The notes beneath the pieces are model-generated. The model had not been told where the DNA came from, searched no databases, and worked only from the letters and a program-made list of their open reading frames with translations. This document shows positions 11,501 to 21,958 of a DNA stretch of 64,000 nt, in pieces. Every line of letters begins with the position of its first letter. Within the stretch, counting starts at the first letter, position 1. Source of the stretch: Limnephilus marmoratus (lineage: Eukaryota > Arthropoda > Insecta > Trichoptera > Limnephilidae); NCBI GenBank assembly GCA_917880885.1, contig OU862907.1, forward strand, positions 69,559,072-69,623,071, written 5' to 3'. A program made the translations under genes and the position numbers.

Positions 11501-11934
11501 AGTGCATACTGAAGCTTGTACAACATTTATATTTTAAACATATAATTAGAAATAAAAGCAAAAAATAAAACAAATAAATGCCAATATAAACCACACACGG
11601 CACCTTCAACCACTTCAGATATTAAGTAATGTTGCAACAAATATAAGGAAAGAAAAGTAAAATACAACTACCTACGTTTATATATTTGCTTTAATTATCG
11701 ACTTTTTATTTGTTATTTGTGCATGATGTGAACATTGGTTATTTATTGAGTTATAATAATTTGTTGTTGTCTTTAATGTGTACCTAATGTTATTAACCTG
11801 TAAATGTTCCTAATAAAAAAATTAAAACATCTTGAAAGTTGACTTTTCCCAAACTTCGTTCGGGCGCGAGGCCCCTTGCCGATGCGGGGCCCCTAGGCAG
11901 TTGCTAACGCTGCCTTAGGGATAATCCGGTACTG

Positions 11935-13404
11935 GTAATGAAGCTTCTTTAATAGGTACCTACGCATGTAAAATGAAATATTAGTCAGGCATAATTTAAA
12001 CTCCTTTAGTAGAACGGAAAAACTTCACCAAATGAAACCGCGATAACATATTCTGAAGAAATTGTGTCTCCTGTCCCCTGTGGTTTCCTGTCTGACAACA
12101 CACCGCCACCGTTTCTATTTTTGTATTATAACTGATAAGCTTTCCTTACTTTACTGACTTGTCCATTGTCCATTTCAAATAATAATATGAATTTTAAATC
12201 CGTTTACCATTGTTGGGTTGGTACCTACTACTTTTTTTAATATTTTAATTATTCCCTTTTTATGTGAAGAGGGAATAACCAGAGAAAACCGGAAATATGT
12301 TATTTTATATGTATTGACTCATTTCCTAATATATATAAATATTCTGAAATTGTTTAAAGATTTTCATTTATGAGATGTTGTAAATAGTATCTATAGCTTC
12401 GGTGTATATAACTACTATTTATTATTTTAGTAGTAATATGGCACTAAAGCACGTCCGCCCGCAGTCCCTAAACCCACCCTCGCTTGAGCTGGCCGCCATA
12501 TTGGCCGATCCTTAGTCGACCAAGGACCCTTCGTTTCGTGATATTGTTGTGTAGGTAACTAAAAATTTGGGAAAAGGGTTTTTTGCCAACCGTTTTGATA
12601 GAAGGAATTACAAAAATTATTAAGGCATATCAACATAAGTATATATGCTTGTTGAAGTTAGAAAAAGGTCGAAAAAATACAGTTTCCTTCCAAAGAAGAG
12701 CCTCTCCATTTAAAATCGCAAGCTCCCTACGGTTTTAAGTTTGTTACTGTAAAGATAATAAATGCAATTTTATATTGCAAATTATAGACAATAAATGAAA
12801 GTTTCCCTTAAAGTATATTTCATACCGCTAGGTGATTAGGGTGTTCCTATCTAGAAATAAAAATATATTTTTAAAATTTTTATTTAATTTTTTTTAATTT
12901 ATTTGGCATCAAAATATGTCTATAATCCTAAATTTTAACCCTCCTACCCCCACCCTCCCACTTTTTAATCGCGATTTTAGTATTTTTGTATAAACAAATT
13001 TAACCGTCTTTCGTATTTCAAACAGAACGAAATTATTTATGTTTTGAATGACAGATGGCGGTACGTCCGCCTCATTAAACTTTCATCCACACATGCGCAA
13101 GACATTCTCGAGAAGCGACGCGTCAATTTGATATTTCATTTGGCATCATGTTCTCGCATGGGCAAACCATCGAGCTTATTTGTGTTGGCTAAAGACGGAG
13201 TGACAAAAAATATGGTTCACTCAATTGCTCATTGAAATTCATATTGATTTTCTTTATTTCATTTTCCTACTTTAGTTGGTGTTTTTTTTGTTTTTATCGG
13301 CGGTCATCGTCTACATTCCTCTTTCTGTCATAGATCCCATCCCCACACACTTACAATATATTCGTTATTTTTTATTTAACAACCAAAATATTCACAAGAA
13401 ATAA
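11935..13404. other. Intergenic, AT-rich, no gene recognised
   Basis: It holds one copy of the dispersed repeat at 12265-12335 and a CG-rich island-like stretch at 12440-12545. The open frame at 13044-13235 is not like any protein I know. The stretch before 13405 probably belongs to the Helitron-like element ending at 13440. Confidence 0.4.
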
Positions 13405-13440
13405 TTTATATGGCAGAACAACGTTTGTCGGGTCAGCTAG
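13405..13440 (+). mobile_element. Helitron-like 3' terminus
   Basis: GGCAGA (13412-13417) and TTTGTC (13424-13429) form a stem with two G-T wobbles. Seven bases later comes CTAG (13437-13440), followed by T. Same architecture as the ends at 16642, 52287 and 62804 but with a different stem sequence. The 5' end was not found; the element may reach back several hundred bases. Confidence 0.6.
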
Positions 13441-13669
13441 TATACATATATATTATCTCTCAGAGCTTCACGCGTAGTAATTAATTCATAAATATTTTTT
13501 TAATTAAAATTAAACCAACGTTTATTTGATAACCGCATCAACCTGTAGCCTATAGGCTGTGTGTGAGTGTGAGTGTAGGTGCTTCCGGGAAATGATCGCA
13601 TCTCTCTATCAGCAACATCAATTTGTTTCATTTAGTTTGGATTTGAATTTAAAAATCACAACTGCGCCC

Positions 13670-14087
13670 CACGGTTGAATTTGGCAGCCACCTATGGTCT
13701 GGAGCTCCAAAATACCTGAAAAATACCCTCGACTCTGTGCAGAAACGGGCAGTTCGTTTAATAGATTCTCCCATCTTAACAGACGGGTTGTAATTTTTAG
13801 AGCACAGGCGTCGGGTGGGAATGCTATCCTTGTTCTACCGGTATTACAATGGAAGATGCTGCGAGGAACTAGCGTCATTGATCCCTTTGGCCCAACATTT
13901 TTACATGGTTGGTATTTGTCACATGAGAACGGGTAGTTTCTTCGACTCGTTCTTGTGTTCAACAGCTCGGCTGTGGAATGATTTGCCGGCCTCTATGTTT
14001 CCTCCTTCCTACAACTTGGGTCTCTTCAAGACCAACGTTCATTCCATCCTCTCATCAAAAAGACCCTCCACACAGCATCCCAGATGA
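13670..14087 (+). pseudogene. LINE reverse-transcriptase C-terminal domain
   Basis: One frame runs from about 13670 to the stop at 14085 and is broken by a single TAA near 13789. It reads VEFGSHLWSGAPKYLKNTLD, then QKRAVRLIDSP, HRRRVGMLSLFYRYY, FFDSFLCSTARLWNDLP and YNLGLFKTNVHSIL. This order is the C-terminal region of CR1/Jockey-group LINE reverse transcriptases. The catalytic core is missing, so the copy is 5'-truncated. The 3' hairpin at 14066-14134 follows directly. Confidence 0.8.
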
Positions 14088-14134
14088 CATAGGCCCTGAG
14101 GGAAAGTATTTTCCTCAGGGCCTTCTGTGTGGAG
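14066..14134 (+). other. Two-stem hairpin in a LINE 3' untranslated region
   Basis: Outer stem CTCCACACAG (14066-14075) with CTGTGTGGAG (14125-14134) and inner stem GGCCCTGAGG (14092-14101) with CCTCAGGGCC (14113-14122), both perfect 10-bp pairings. The outer stem overlaps the last codons and the inner stem follows the stop. Related hairpins occur at 28624-28700, 29930-29990, 34590-34635 and 58384-58462, so it is a family-wide 3' structure, probably used in reverse transcription. Confidence 0.85.
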
Positions 14135-14299
14135 TTAATGTAAAAAAAATAATAAAAAGCGCTGTTGCAATTTGATGATTTGTATTTTTAAAATAATTTT
14201 TATAGAAATGTATTTAATATTTTTTTATTCGAAGCAAAAGGTATTAAGATGAAGCTATACGTGAAATCACCATTTAGATTAATCTTTACTAAGAATTGG

Positions 14300-14510
14300 T
14301 TTACATTATGAACCTCAAAAAATATGCTACAGATAAATTTAAACTTTTGCTACCTTTTGTATGTGTTGGAATTACAATAAAATTATTTTCTTTATTTGTT
14401 TCTGTGCTACCTCCTTCTTTAGCCAATGTTCGGACAGCGTTACAGTGTCCATCATTCACACACCACACATCTCTCTGATGATGGACACTGTAACGCTGTC
14501 CGAAACACGT
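14300..14510. mobile_element. Penelope-like terminal fragment with palindromic hammerhead-like motif
   Basis: A 25-bp perfect inverted repeat (14431-14455 with 14478-14502) contains GACACTGTAACGCTGTCC. On the plus strand CTGATGA (14475-14481), a stem, and GAAAC (14502-14506) form the core of a hammerhead ribozyme. The left part, read on the minus strand, matches the 3' region of the Penelope-like element at 43240-45189 (TTGGCTAAAG, then AGGAGGTAGC). So two copies of one terminal motif lie head to head. The cleavage-side bases look altered (GTGCAC where a GUH is expected). Confidence 0.65.
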
Positions 14511-14544
14511 GCACCCCAATATTCTCATAAATTGCATTGCTAAT

Positions 14545-15725
14545 TAAATTAACTGGCTGAGCCGATTTGTCCATTGTTTAATCAATCGCTTGACACAGGA
14601 CACAGGTTGCTTCCCGGACATTTGGAAACGTTGTTATCTAACGCATATATTAAAAAGGGTAATAAAAGTGATGTCACTAACTATACACCTATATGTAAGC
14701 TACCTATAATTCCGAAACTTTTTGAAAAATTACTTCTTGATAAAATTTCCCCATGTATTAACCATCTCATTGTTCCAAACCAACATGGATTTTTGTCGGG
14801 CAGGTCAACTCTGACAAATTTCTCAATATATGAAAACTTTATATCAAATGCATTAGCTAACAGAACTCAAGTCGATTCCATATATACAGATTTTATCAAG
14901 GCCTTTGACAAAGTGTGCCATAAAATTCTACTGGTTAAACTACGTAAGCTCGGTATTGACGGAAAACTTTTAGACTGGTTTGCGAACTATCTATCTTATA
15001 GAGTTCTACTTGTAAAAAATAATTTGTTCTATTCCAATCAATTTATAGCTACCAGTGGCGTACCACAAGGGTCCCATTTAGGCCCAATTTTGTTTTTACT
15101 GTTTATAAATGATATTGTTGACATATTTGAAAAAGATGTAAATGTATTGGTTTTGGCAGATGATTTAAAAATATTTAAAATCATCAAAACCGCTGAAGAT
15201 TGTGCCTGTCTACAAAATAATTTAAACAAATTAATTAGTTGGTGTTTTCTTAACAAACTTTATCTGAACATAAATGAGTGTTATTCAATAAGTTTTTACA
15301 GAATAAGTCAACCAATTATTCATCCTCTGTCGAAGAAATTAATGACCTGGGCATAACTTTCGACTCTAAATTAAACTTTATATCCCATGTAAACTCAATC
15401 TATAATAAAGGTATCAAAATGCATGGCTTCGTTCTTAGAAATTCCAGAGGTTTCAGGAATATTTCAACTTTAAACATTTTGTATACATCCTTAGTACGTA
15501 GTCAAGTCGAATATAAAACCTCGATCTGGTACCCTCATTTTAAAATACATTCAGATTCAATCGAAAAAATTAAACACAATTTTTTAAGACACATTAATTT
15601 TAACCTCGGTATTCTCATTGAAAACATAAATTATAATTACTCGATGTAACAATTAAATTTATTAAGACTCTCAGATCGAAGAATTATATCCGACTTCATT
15701 AATATTTATGTTCAAAATTGTAAAT
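14545..15725 (+). pseudogene. LINE reverse transcriptase, 5'-truncated and frameshifted
   Basis: Open frames 14574-15356 (260 residues) and 15278-15649 (123 residues) together encode an RT. Early residues come in two frames: TGCFPDIWK only appears after a shift near 14605. Then NQHGFLSGRST, SIYTDFIKAFDKV, TSGVPQGSHLGPILF, and LADD at residues 194-197 of the first frame, where FADD or YADD is usual. The second frame gives NDLGITFDSKLNF and LYTSLVRSQVEY, the thumb region. The N-terminal endonuclease is missing. The element continues after a 381-bp insert and ends at about 16552. Family close to the LINEs at 21.6-25.9 kb and 49.3-50.9 kb. Confidence 0.85.
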
Positions 15726-15741
15726 GATAGTGATAGAAGTG

Positions 15742-16122
15742 TTTTTTGTGGGGTTGAGGAGCTGGTGAAGAATGTTTGACCTGGTGCTCCGTCTTCTCAT
15801 CAGACGAGGTAGTACCAATACTTTACCATAAGGAATAGTCAGGCTCCTGGGGATCACGGTACTTCTAGGTCGCGATCCAGTGTTCAGTAATTATATTGGA
15901 TGATGATTGATAACACTTGCTCATTTACGAGTGATTAACATTCATTTGAGATTAAATATTTACACGATTTAGTGTTCACGTATGAAACGGGTAGAGAGGC
16001 ACAAAACGCGAGTGGCCGGCCGGATCGAGCACTGGAGACGGAATAATTTGCTCGGTCATCGCCGGAGCGATCCAGAGATGCTTTCTTTGCGTGGTGGGGA
16101 TGCCACACGCATAAATAAATAA
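15742..16122 (+). mobile_element. SINE-like insert within a LINE
   Basis: The insert is flanked by AAGTG (15737-15741 and 16123-16127) and ends in ATAAATAAATAA. Removing it with one AAGTG restores an open LINE frame (VNDSDRS joined to DAHSRIDSPDL), which defines the borders. A GTGG...CCAC hairpin lies just before the tail, echoing the 3' hairpin plus (AAAT)n tail of the LINE family, so this is plausibly a passenger of those LINEs. I see no clear tRNA-type A and B boxes. No coding capacity. Confidence 0.7.
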
Positions 16123-16127
16123 AAGTG

Positions 16128-16552
16128 ATGCCCATAGTAGAATAGACAGTCCAGATTTAACTAAGCTCATTGAATTTCATATTCCCACGAGAACCACTCG
16201 TTCTAAAATCCTTTTTGAATGCAAGAATAATCGGACTGAGTATACGAAACACTCGCTTTTACCTAGGTTGCATGAAGTTACTAATAGATATGCAGATGTG
16301 ATAGATCTATTTAATTGCACGGAACATAGGTACAAGAAGGCTATGCTATCATATTTTTTTAATCACTACTAATTTTATTTGTATTATAGATTTTTGCATG
16401 TCAATGTATCTCTGGTGTCACTTCCCAATGTAACGTCACAATTAACTGTTATTCATACACTGTTTCATCATTACTAATATTTTGAATATGAATTTGTGAC
16501 ACATTAGTGTTTATGGCACACTTATGCCGTTTGTTTTAAATAAATAAATAAG
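16128..16552 (+). pseudogene. C-terminal end and tail of the split LINE
   Basis: Continues the LINE of 14545-15725: RIDSPDLTKLIEFHIPTRT, then LFNCTEHRYKKAMLSYFF and a stop at about 16370. The 3' untranslated region ends with a GGCA/TGCC hairpin (16515-16518 with 16525-16528) and an AAATAAATAAATAA tail. The same ending is found at 21.6 kb (minus), 42.8 kb and 50.9 kb. Confidence 0.8.
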
Positions 16553-16641
16553 CATGGCATAACACCCATACAAAATAAAATTATTATTTGCATAACTACT
16601 ACTAAAAAAATTGTTTTTTTTTTTTTTTAACTTAACTATCA

Positions 16642-17250
16642 CTAGCTGACCCGGCCACGCGTTGCTGTGGCTAATAAAACACTTTGTAAAATCCAACCTT
16701 TGTAACCACCGCCGTCTTTGAGTTTATCGCGAAGAGATAGACAGATGCCGCGGAGGACTTTAATTTATAATACGTAGAGATGGTGTGAAAAATTATAATA
16801 ATGTGAATGAAATGCTTAGGGTAACTAACGTATTTAAGTTAATAAGGATTAATACTAAATGACCTTCCAATTATCCCATTGTACGTGACCATTTTTTTTA
16901 GAAAAATGGGTATAGTAAGCTATCCGTAAAAGATTGATGTATGCCATCGTGGACTTTTTTGTATATCTATAAAAGAAGAATATACCACCATGCATTGTTT
17001 TGTTATATTTCAAATGGATTAGGCAGTGTTTTTGATGAAATCTCCCAGGCGGCTTGACTTTTTCCAACACTTCTAACAATATCGTTATGTTTCAACCAAT
17101 TTACACAAATCCTTGACAAATTACATAACTAACCTTTCTCACGAAACACTCTATCTATTGGTGAAAACCGCATAAAAATCCGTTCAGCAGTTTTCGAGTT
17201 TATCGCGAACAGACAGACGGCGCGGGGGACTTTACTTTATAATATGTAGA
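16642..17250 (-). mobile_element. Non-autonomous Helitron-like element
   Basis: Read on the minus strand it starts TCTACATATTATAAAGTAAA near 17250 and ends in CTAG at 16645-16642, followed by T. The 3' hairpin is GCCAC/GTGGC (16667-16671 with 16654-16658), eight bases before CTAG. Length about 609 bp with no helicase coding. The base before the 5' TC is not A, so the 5' junction deviates from the usual A-T target or has mutated. Related fragment at 2787-2905. Confidence 0.65.
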
Positions 17251-17253
17251 GAA

Positions 17254-17606
17254 GCAGTAGCGGCGTTAGGGTAGGGCGCCGGACATAAAGGGGCGCGCCT
17301 TCATATTCCCTCGCTCTTTGAGCCAGATCTACTTACTCGTAATTCCCTAAATTTAGGAAAAAAATTGTTATGGTGGCAACACTAGAACTGGAACGTAGTG
17401 TACCATAGACATCCAAATGGATAGACAAGCAGTTACAGATGAGGGGTAAAACCAAACTATGGAGAGGGAAGAGGGGAAAGATGACTGTCATTCGTTGAAC
17501 AATCAATCTGACAGTATATAGGCATCTCGCATTACAATATCACCATTTAGTTCTTAAAAGCAAAATCTGCTTTGAATGAATATACCTTTTTACATGGGAG
17601 CGCGAA
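17254..17606. mobile_element. Possible hAT-like end plus dispersed family copy
   Basis: CAGTAGCGGCGTTAGGG at 17254 resembles a hAT-type terminus directly after the Helitron-like 5' end. The part 17510-17606 (CAGTATATAGGCATCTCGCA to TACATGGGAGCGCGAA) is repeated inverted at 26697-26794, where a CAGTGGCGTACGG terminus lies outside it on the minus strand (27038). The two copies therefore look like members of one transposon family, though the other ends were not found. Confidence 0.45.
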
Positions 17607-18490
17607 TTGCTTGCCACGTTCAAAACATATTTGCTAAGGCCAAATGCTCGCTCCAAAAAGACTCGCGCCAATACACATATCAATATTTTGTTTCCGTGTT
17701 TAGTTAAAACACTTTTACAAATGTTTCATAATTTACTTACCCCTGTAACCAGCGACGAGCACATTGGAGTACCGCCCACATGCGCTATGTGTACATTGAT
17801 ACGTAGATATATTGTATAGCACAAGCTGCCGTTATTTCGTTAAATGTATGGATGTCAGCTTCTCGCTGTTCACGGCAAGAATGATGACGTCACACATTTT
17901 AGATTCAAGCGAGGCTATATCCCCTCCCCATGGAGCGAGCCGGTTCCAAGGAGGAGCTACAGCCGGCGCCATGTGGAGGGGGAAATAATACATTTTTATC
18001 ACTTAGGGCAGGTCCAGATATATTCATATGTCCGTGTAGTGTACAATCTCTTCGATCGGAGCACTGCATGCAGTTCATTTTACTGGGAATCCCCAACCAT
18101 AGAAAAACACATTATCTATCTATTTTTAACATTTTATTTAAAAAGAGTTGGCGTTATTTTTGACGAGGCGGAACACATCCAGCTCTTTTTCATTTATTGC
18201 ATAAGTGGACACATTAATTCCAATTATTTTTAAATCAAACAAACGCAGTAATCAGACGTTCTACGCTACGTTGCAATGCTCTTGTTCGTCACTCTTGGTT
18301 CTGACTAGGGAGTGCCATTAGTTTTATCTAAAAAGTTGAAATATAAATAATGTAAAGTGTAAAATAGGTATTTTTTTATTTGATATTTTGACGGATCATT
18401 TTATTAGATAAGTACAAATTTATTTTAACAATCTATACTAAACACCCTCTACTATAGTTTTCTCTCTCTGCTATCTATCGATCTCTATAA
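17607..18490. other. No recognised gene
   Basis: Contains overlapping open frames of 63-129 residues (17844-18233 is the longest) that resemble no family I know and lack recognisable domains. Probably non-coding or a degraded repeat. Confidence 0.35.
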
Positions 18491-18499
18491 CATTTAATA

Positions 18500-18945
18500 A
18501 TAATTTCCTTTCTGAACTTTGTATAATAAAACAAATTGCTATAAATAACGGATATGAACCAAAATTAATTGATAACATCCTAAATAAAAAACTTAGCAAA
18601 ATTTCAAAAAATAATTATCTATACAATTCTAATAATATTAATGATAAAGAATGGCGTAAAATTTTGTATATTAATAATTTTTCAGTTCAATGTTGCACAA
18701 ATCTCCCTTCTAATATTAAACCAGCGTTTTATACAAGAAATAATATCGGTAATTTTTTGAGAAATACTAAAGATAAAGACCATAAATTGACTAATTCCGG
18801 AATAAATAAACTCAAATGCAATGATTGTCCCTCATTTTATATTTGAAAAACAACTCGTAATTTTGAAATCAGAATCAAAGAACATTTAAGGTGTCTTAAT
18901 AATAATAATTTTTATAAGTTTGCTAACCTAAACTAAAAGCTTTGC
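18500..18945 (+). pseudogene. Penelope-like GIY-YIG region remnant
   Basis: The plus-strand frame reads GYEPKLIDNILNKK, then SVQCCTNLPSNIKPAFY, then GINKLKCNDCPSFYI, stop, KTTRNFEIRIKEHLR. The last part is the usual GiYkL.C.dC..fYIGqT.R.f..R..EH segment of Penelope-like GIY-YIG endonuclease domains. The expected glycine after FYI is a TGA stop at about 18844. The RT domain is not preserved upstream. A hammerhead-like motif about 200 bp downstream supports the assignment. Confidence 0.7.
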
Positions 18946-19137
18946 TAAGCTAAATAATGAATCTATTATCAACAAACAAAAAATATTGTCATATAGCCCA
19001 ATCATGGATTTGTTCCCCTACCCACCCACTCTACACTAATACCTACCCACCCAATCTACATTATTAACTTTAGCAACGGCTCCACCCCTACCATAATAAA
19101 ACATTGTTCGAAACTGTCAAATTAGTATAAGCTTTCC

Positions 19138-19170
19138 CTGACGAAGGAACGTTTGTTCCAAAACCGGTTG
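19138..19170 (+). ncRNA. Degenerate hammerhead-like motif
   Basis: CTGACGA (19138-19144), a perfect GGAAC/GTTCC stem with a GTTT loop (19146-19159), then AAAAC. A hammerhead core needs CUGANGA, stem II and GAAA, so one G is replaced by A. It lies at the 3' side of the Penelope-like remnant, where such ribozymes are known in this class. Probably inactive. Confidence 0.5.
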
Positions 19171-19719
19171 GATTTGCGCATCATATAAGTGGTTTATACA
19201 AAGTTGAATTATTTCATTTTTCTATAATGGATAACCACAAAGTAATAGCTACATTCAAAAATATATCTATAACATTTGTTTGTATGTTTATACGTTTGGG
19301 GCGGGGTAATCTTTGGAACTAATTATACTATATTGATGAAATTTTGACATGGAGATAATATAGATCCCGAGGAAATATATAAATTACCTACTTTTTAATG
19401 CGGAAAAATCTCATTCCCACGGGAACGAATGGATGATCGTGATTTTTTCGTCCAAATCTAAGCACTGTCGCGAAACACAAGCTTGTAAAAGTAAAACATT
19501 TCACAAACATTCTGCTGCCATGTCAATGTTACCTACATTTTTTGATCTTCCTTCCCGTGTTTAACGCTATCCCAAATATAATGCGTTTTTGGTCGTCCTC
19601 GCTGGATAGCGTTATAATGAAATTTTATTGTAATTAATTTATTTTTAGAAATGTTTGAACTTATAGATATTTAATTTGTTGGATATTTTATTGTTTACTA
19701 CTTAACTAATTAGTGCAAA
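19171..19719. other. AT-rich stretch, no gene recognised
   Basis: Nothing coding recognised. It precedes the 82-residue frame at 19720 and could hold its promoter, but no convincing TATA or initiator motif stands out. Confidence 0.35.
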
Positions 19720-19968
19720 ATGTCTGAACACGTTTATTTTCAAAAGAAATCTGGGTCAAAATATAGAAAACGAAAAGCAGAAAAAGAAAAGGAATTTCAA
19801 AAAACAAAAAAGTTTATGAATATAGATAAATATATCCTAACAAAAAATCAAGACCTGAATGTGGCATCTACATCTGGAATACAAACGATTTCATCGGTAA
19901 TGGAGCCTCTTGCTGAGTCAGATCAGATTAGCTGCTGCAGTGATTATGGACGAAGTTTCCCGAAGTGA
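19720..19968 (+). CDS. N-terminal fragment of a ZMYM/hAT-type protein
   Basis: 82 residues starting at ATG. The N-terminus, KKSGSKYRKRKAEKEKEFQ followed by KFMNIDKYI, is the short basic opening typical of ZMYM1-like and TTF-type zinc-finger hAT transposase-derived proteins. After a Ser-rich stretch the frame stops at 19968. The TTF or BED-like zinc finger and the RNase-H core that should follow are not present within the next kilobase. It may be a first exon, a truncated transposon, or a pseudogene. The hAT derivative at 56802-57524 carries a C-terminal hAT dimerisation region but is not obviously the partner. Confidence 0.5.
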   Translation: MSEHVYFQKKSGSKYRKRKAEKEKEFQKTKKFMNIDKYILTKNQDLNVASTSGIQTISSVMEPLAESDQISCCSDYGRSFPK

Positions 19969-20259
19969 GGGAAAAGTTTGTGCTAGATGCTGCTCAGGAT
20001 GACTCCATTGGTGATATATCGGACGGATGTCCTCTATATTGACTGTAAAATACGGGTGCTGGGCTTCTAGTCTATTCAGCAGTCCAAGGAAGTGCAAGGT
20101 AGAAAGTCAAAGGCGATTGCAGTTTTCAGGCAGTAAGAAGTGGTGCAAGAAGATAGAGGCGGTCAGAGTAGGATGTAGCGCGACGGTTGAAGTTCGGATA
20201 AGACTGACTTGAACAGATTTTGGCGCTCCCTATATACGCTGCCGCGTGACCGTGCGTAA

Positions 20260-21138
20260 AGCGCGCCTTCCACTGCGAGCGGAGCGGACTCATTACGGAA
20301 TCCGCTCGACTAGCAAACGTTAACTGCATACTAGTGCTTCCATCAAGAACGAGGCCAGCAAAGCGGACTAAACGAGTTAAATAGTTTCGAACGAGTCCGC
20401 TCCGCTAATGCGAGCGGAGCGGACTCCGTACGATCTCCGCTCGACTCGCACACGTTAACTGCATACAAGTGCTTCCATCAAGAACGAGGTGAGCGGAACG
20501 GACCGAACTAGTTAAACTAGGTCCAAACGAGTCCGCTAGCGCACACCATCGCCGACTAGTTTCTAGCGGACTCCGCTCCAAAACTGTCATCAATTCAGTT
20601 GCTTCGACTGCATTTTTGGCGAGACGGAGGTGTTTATTGAAGATGTTTGCCAATTTTGTTTATAGGATACGACTAATAAAGTTGTCGCAATGTCGACAAA
20701 AAGAATTCGGCTTAGAAAACCATCATTGAGATGAAATTAGCGGAAATAAGAAAGTAAAATATTTTTTTAAAGTTTTTAAATTTTTCAGATTAGATTCCTT
20801 CTATAAATATACATTTGAAAACATTTTTTTCATTGCGTACATGCTGTCAGAATCATCTTCACTAAAATCAGTACTTGACACCACAAAAATCATTCCGTTC
20901 ATTTCGAAACATAGCGATACTGACTCGTTTTCAATGGAAAGGCAAAACTATTTCCCATTTTTTATTGACCTCGCTCCGCTCGCTCCGCTCCGCTCGCCCC
21001 GCTCATTTCTCGAACGGGCAGTGGAAGGCAAACACATATCTTGTAAGCGACTCTTTTTTGGTGGAAGGTCAAAGCTATTTCGCTCATCTCCCGATCCGCT
21101 CCGCTCAACTCTTTTCCGCTCGCAGTGGAAGGCGCACT
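20260..21138. mobile_element. Harbinger-like foldback element with TAA target duplication
   Basis: Left terminus AGCGCGCCTTCCACTGCGAG (20260) is mirrored at the right end (AGTGCGCCTTCCACTGCGAG on the minus strand, from 21138). TAA flanks both sides (20257-20259 and 21139-21141), the 3-bp duplication typical of PIF/Harbinger elements. Subterminal regions are built from GAGCGGAGCGGA strings in inverse orientation at the two ends. A 135-bp internal unit is repeated (starting 20274 and 20409). No transposase frame recognised. Confidence 0.75.
20274..20560. repeat. 135-bp tandem duplication inside the foldback element
   Basis: TGCGAGCGGAGCGGACTC at 20274 recurs at 20409, and both copies contain ACGTTAACTGCATAC and GTGCTTCCATCAAGAACGAG. 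The copies have diverged by scattered substitutions. Confidence 0.85.
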
Positions 21139-21141
21139 TAA

Positions 21142-21589
21142 CATAGGCTCGCGCTTTGCAGAAGTACCCCTTGAACGTTGGTGCATTTCTTTGCAGCTTC
21201 GTGTATTCTTATATAAGGATTAAATGATAATTTTGAATTATACACGCAACATCACTCTCTTTTCCGCTCCATCTCGTGTAAACCACTTCTTTCTAGCATT
21301 TTTATTAACTTCAGAAAAAATTGTACAATGTTAACCAGTGGGTATTTAGCCCGACATCAGTGTGAAAAAACCCTTATATCTATTTAATAAAAACATTCAC
21401 ATATTTAATTTTATGACAATTGTATGGACGCGAGTCCAGCCTTTCAATCTATATATTTTTATTTAAAGTAGCTCTAGCAGGACTCGCGTAAATTAATATT
21501 AATTATACACAAAAATATTTACAAACAGATAATTAGCCAGCCATTTGAGAAGAAGCTCGTTGATTGGCTGTCCGTGCGCCATTTATTTA
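21142..21589. other. No recognised gene between two elements
   Basis: AT-rich sequence between the Harbinger-like element and the 3' tail of the LINE; nothing coding recognised. Confidence 0.4.
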
Positions 21590-21958
21590 TTAATTTATTT
21601 ATTAATTTTCAACGCCCTGATGGGCTTTTACATTACAAGTTTGTAATACAGAGACAGGTTTTTTAAAAACAAAATATACACTATAAAAATAAATAAATAA
21701 CAAGTAATACAGATAAATTAAGGAAGATAAAACATTACGATAAAAGAGAAAGTTTTTAAGTTGTAAACAGCGTAGAAAATAAACTAGTAGGTAGGTACTC
21801 GTATGTTAGTAATTAATTGTGATGTGTAAATAATACATGACAAAATGCAAGATACATAAAAATAAAACGGTAACTAGTTATTACATTGTGGTTAAATATA
21901 GAAATACACAAATATACGCATTAGCCCCTAGGTGATGCTCCTTAAATATCGAAATATT

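Larger units (their letters stand above)
9820..11934. mobile_element. hAT-like element with 8-bp target duplication
   Basis: Left end CAGAGCCGGATTA (9820) is mirrored by TAATCCGGTACTG ending at 11934, an inverted repeat with 11 of 13 positions matching. Flanks GTAATAAA (9812-9819) and GTAATGAA (11935-11942) match at 7 of 8, the target duplication size of hAT elements. Both ends also carry GGGGCCCCTAGGCA, in direct orientation. The 2.1-kb interior encodes no transposase I recognise, contains a ~190-bp-armed inverted repeat and a LINE 3' end. An additional internal CCGCCACTG at 11200-11208 looks like the end of another hAT-type element. Non-autonomous and composite. Confidence 0.8.

Noticed and set aside
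17844..18233. 129-residue plus-strand frame
   Set aside because: Overlapping frames on both strands, no domain, no repeat relatives; treated as chance.
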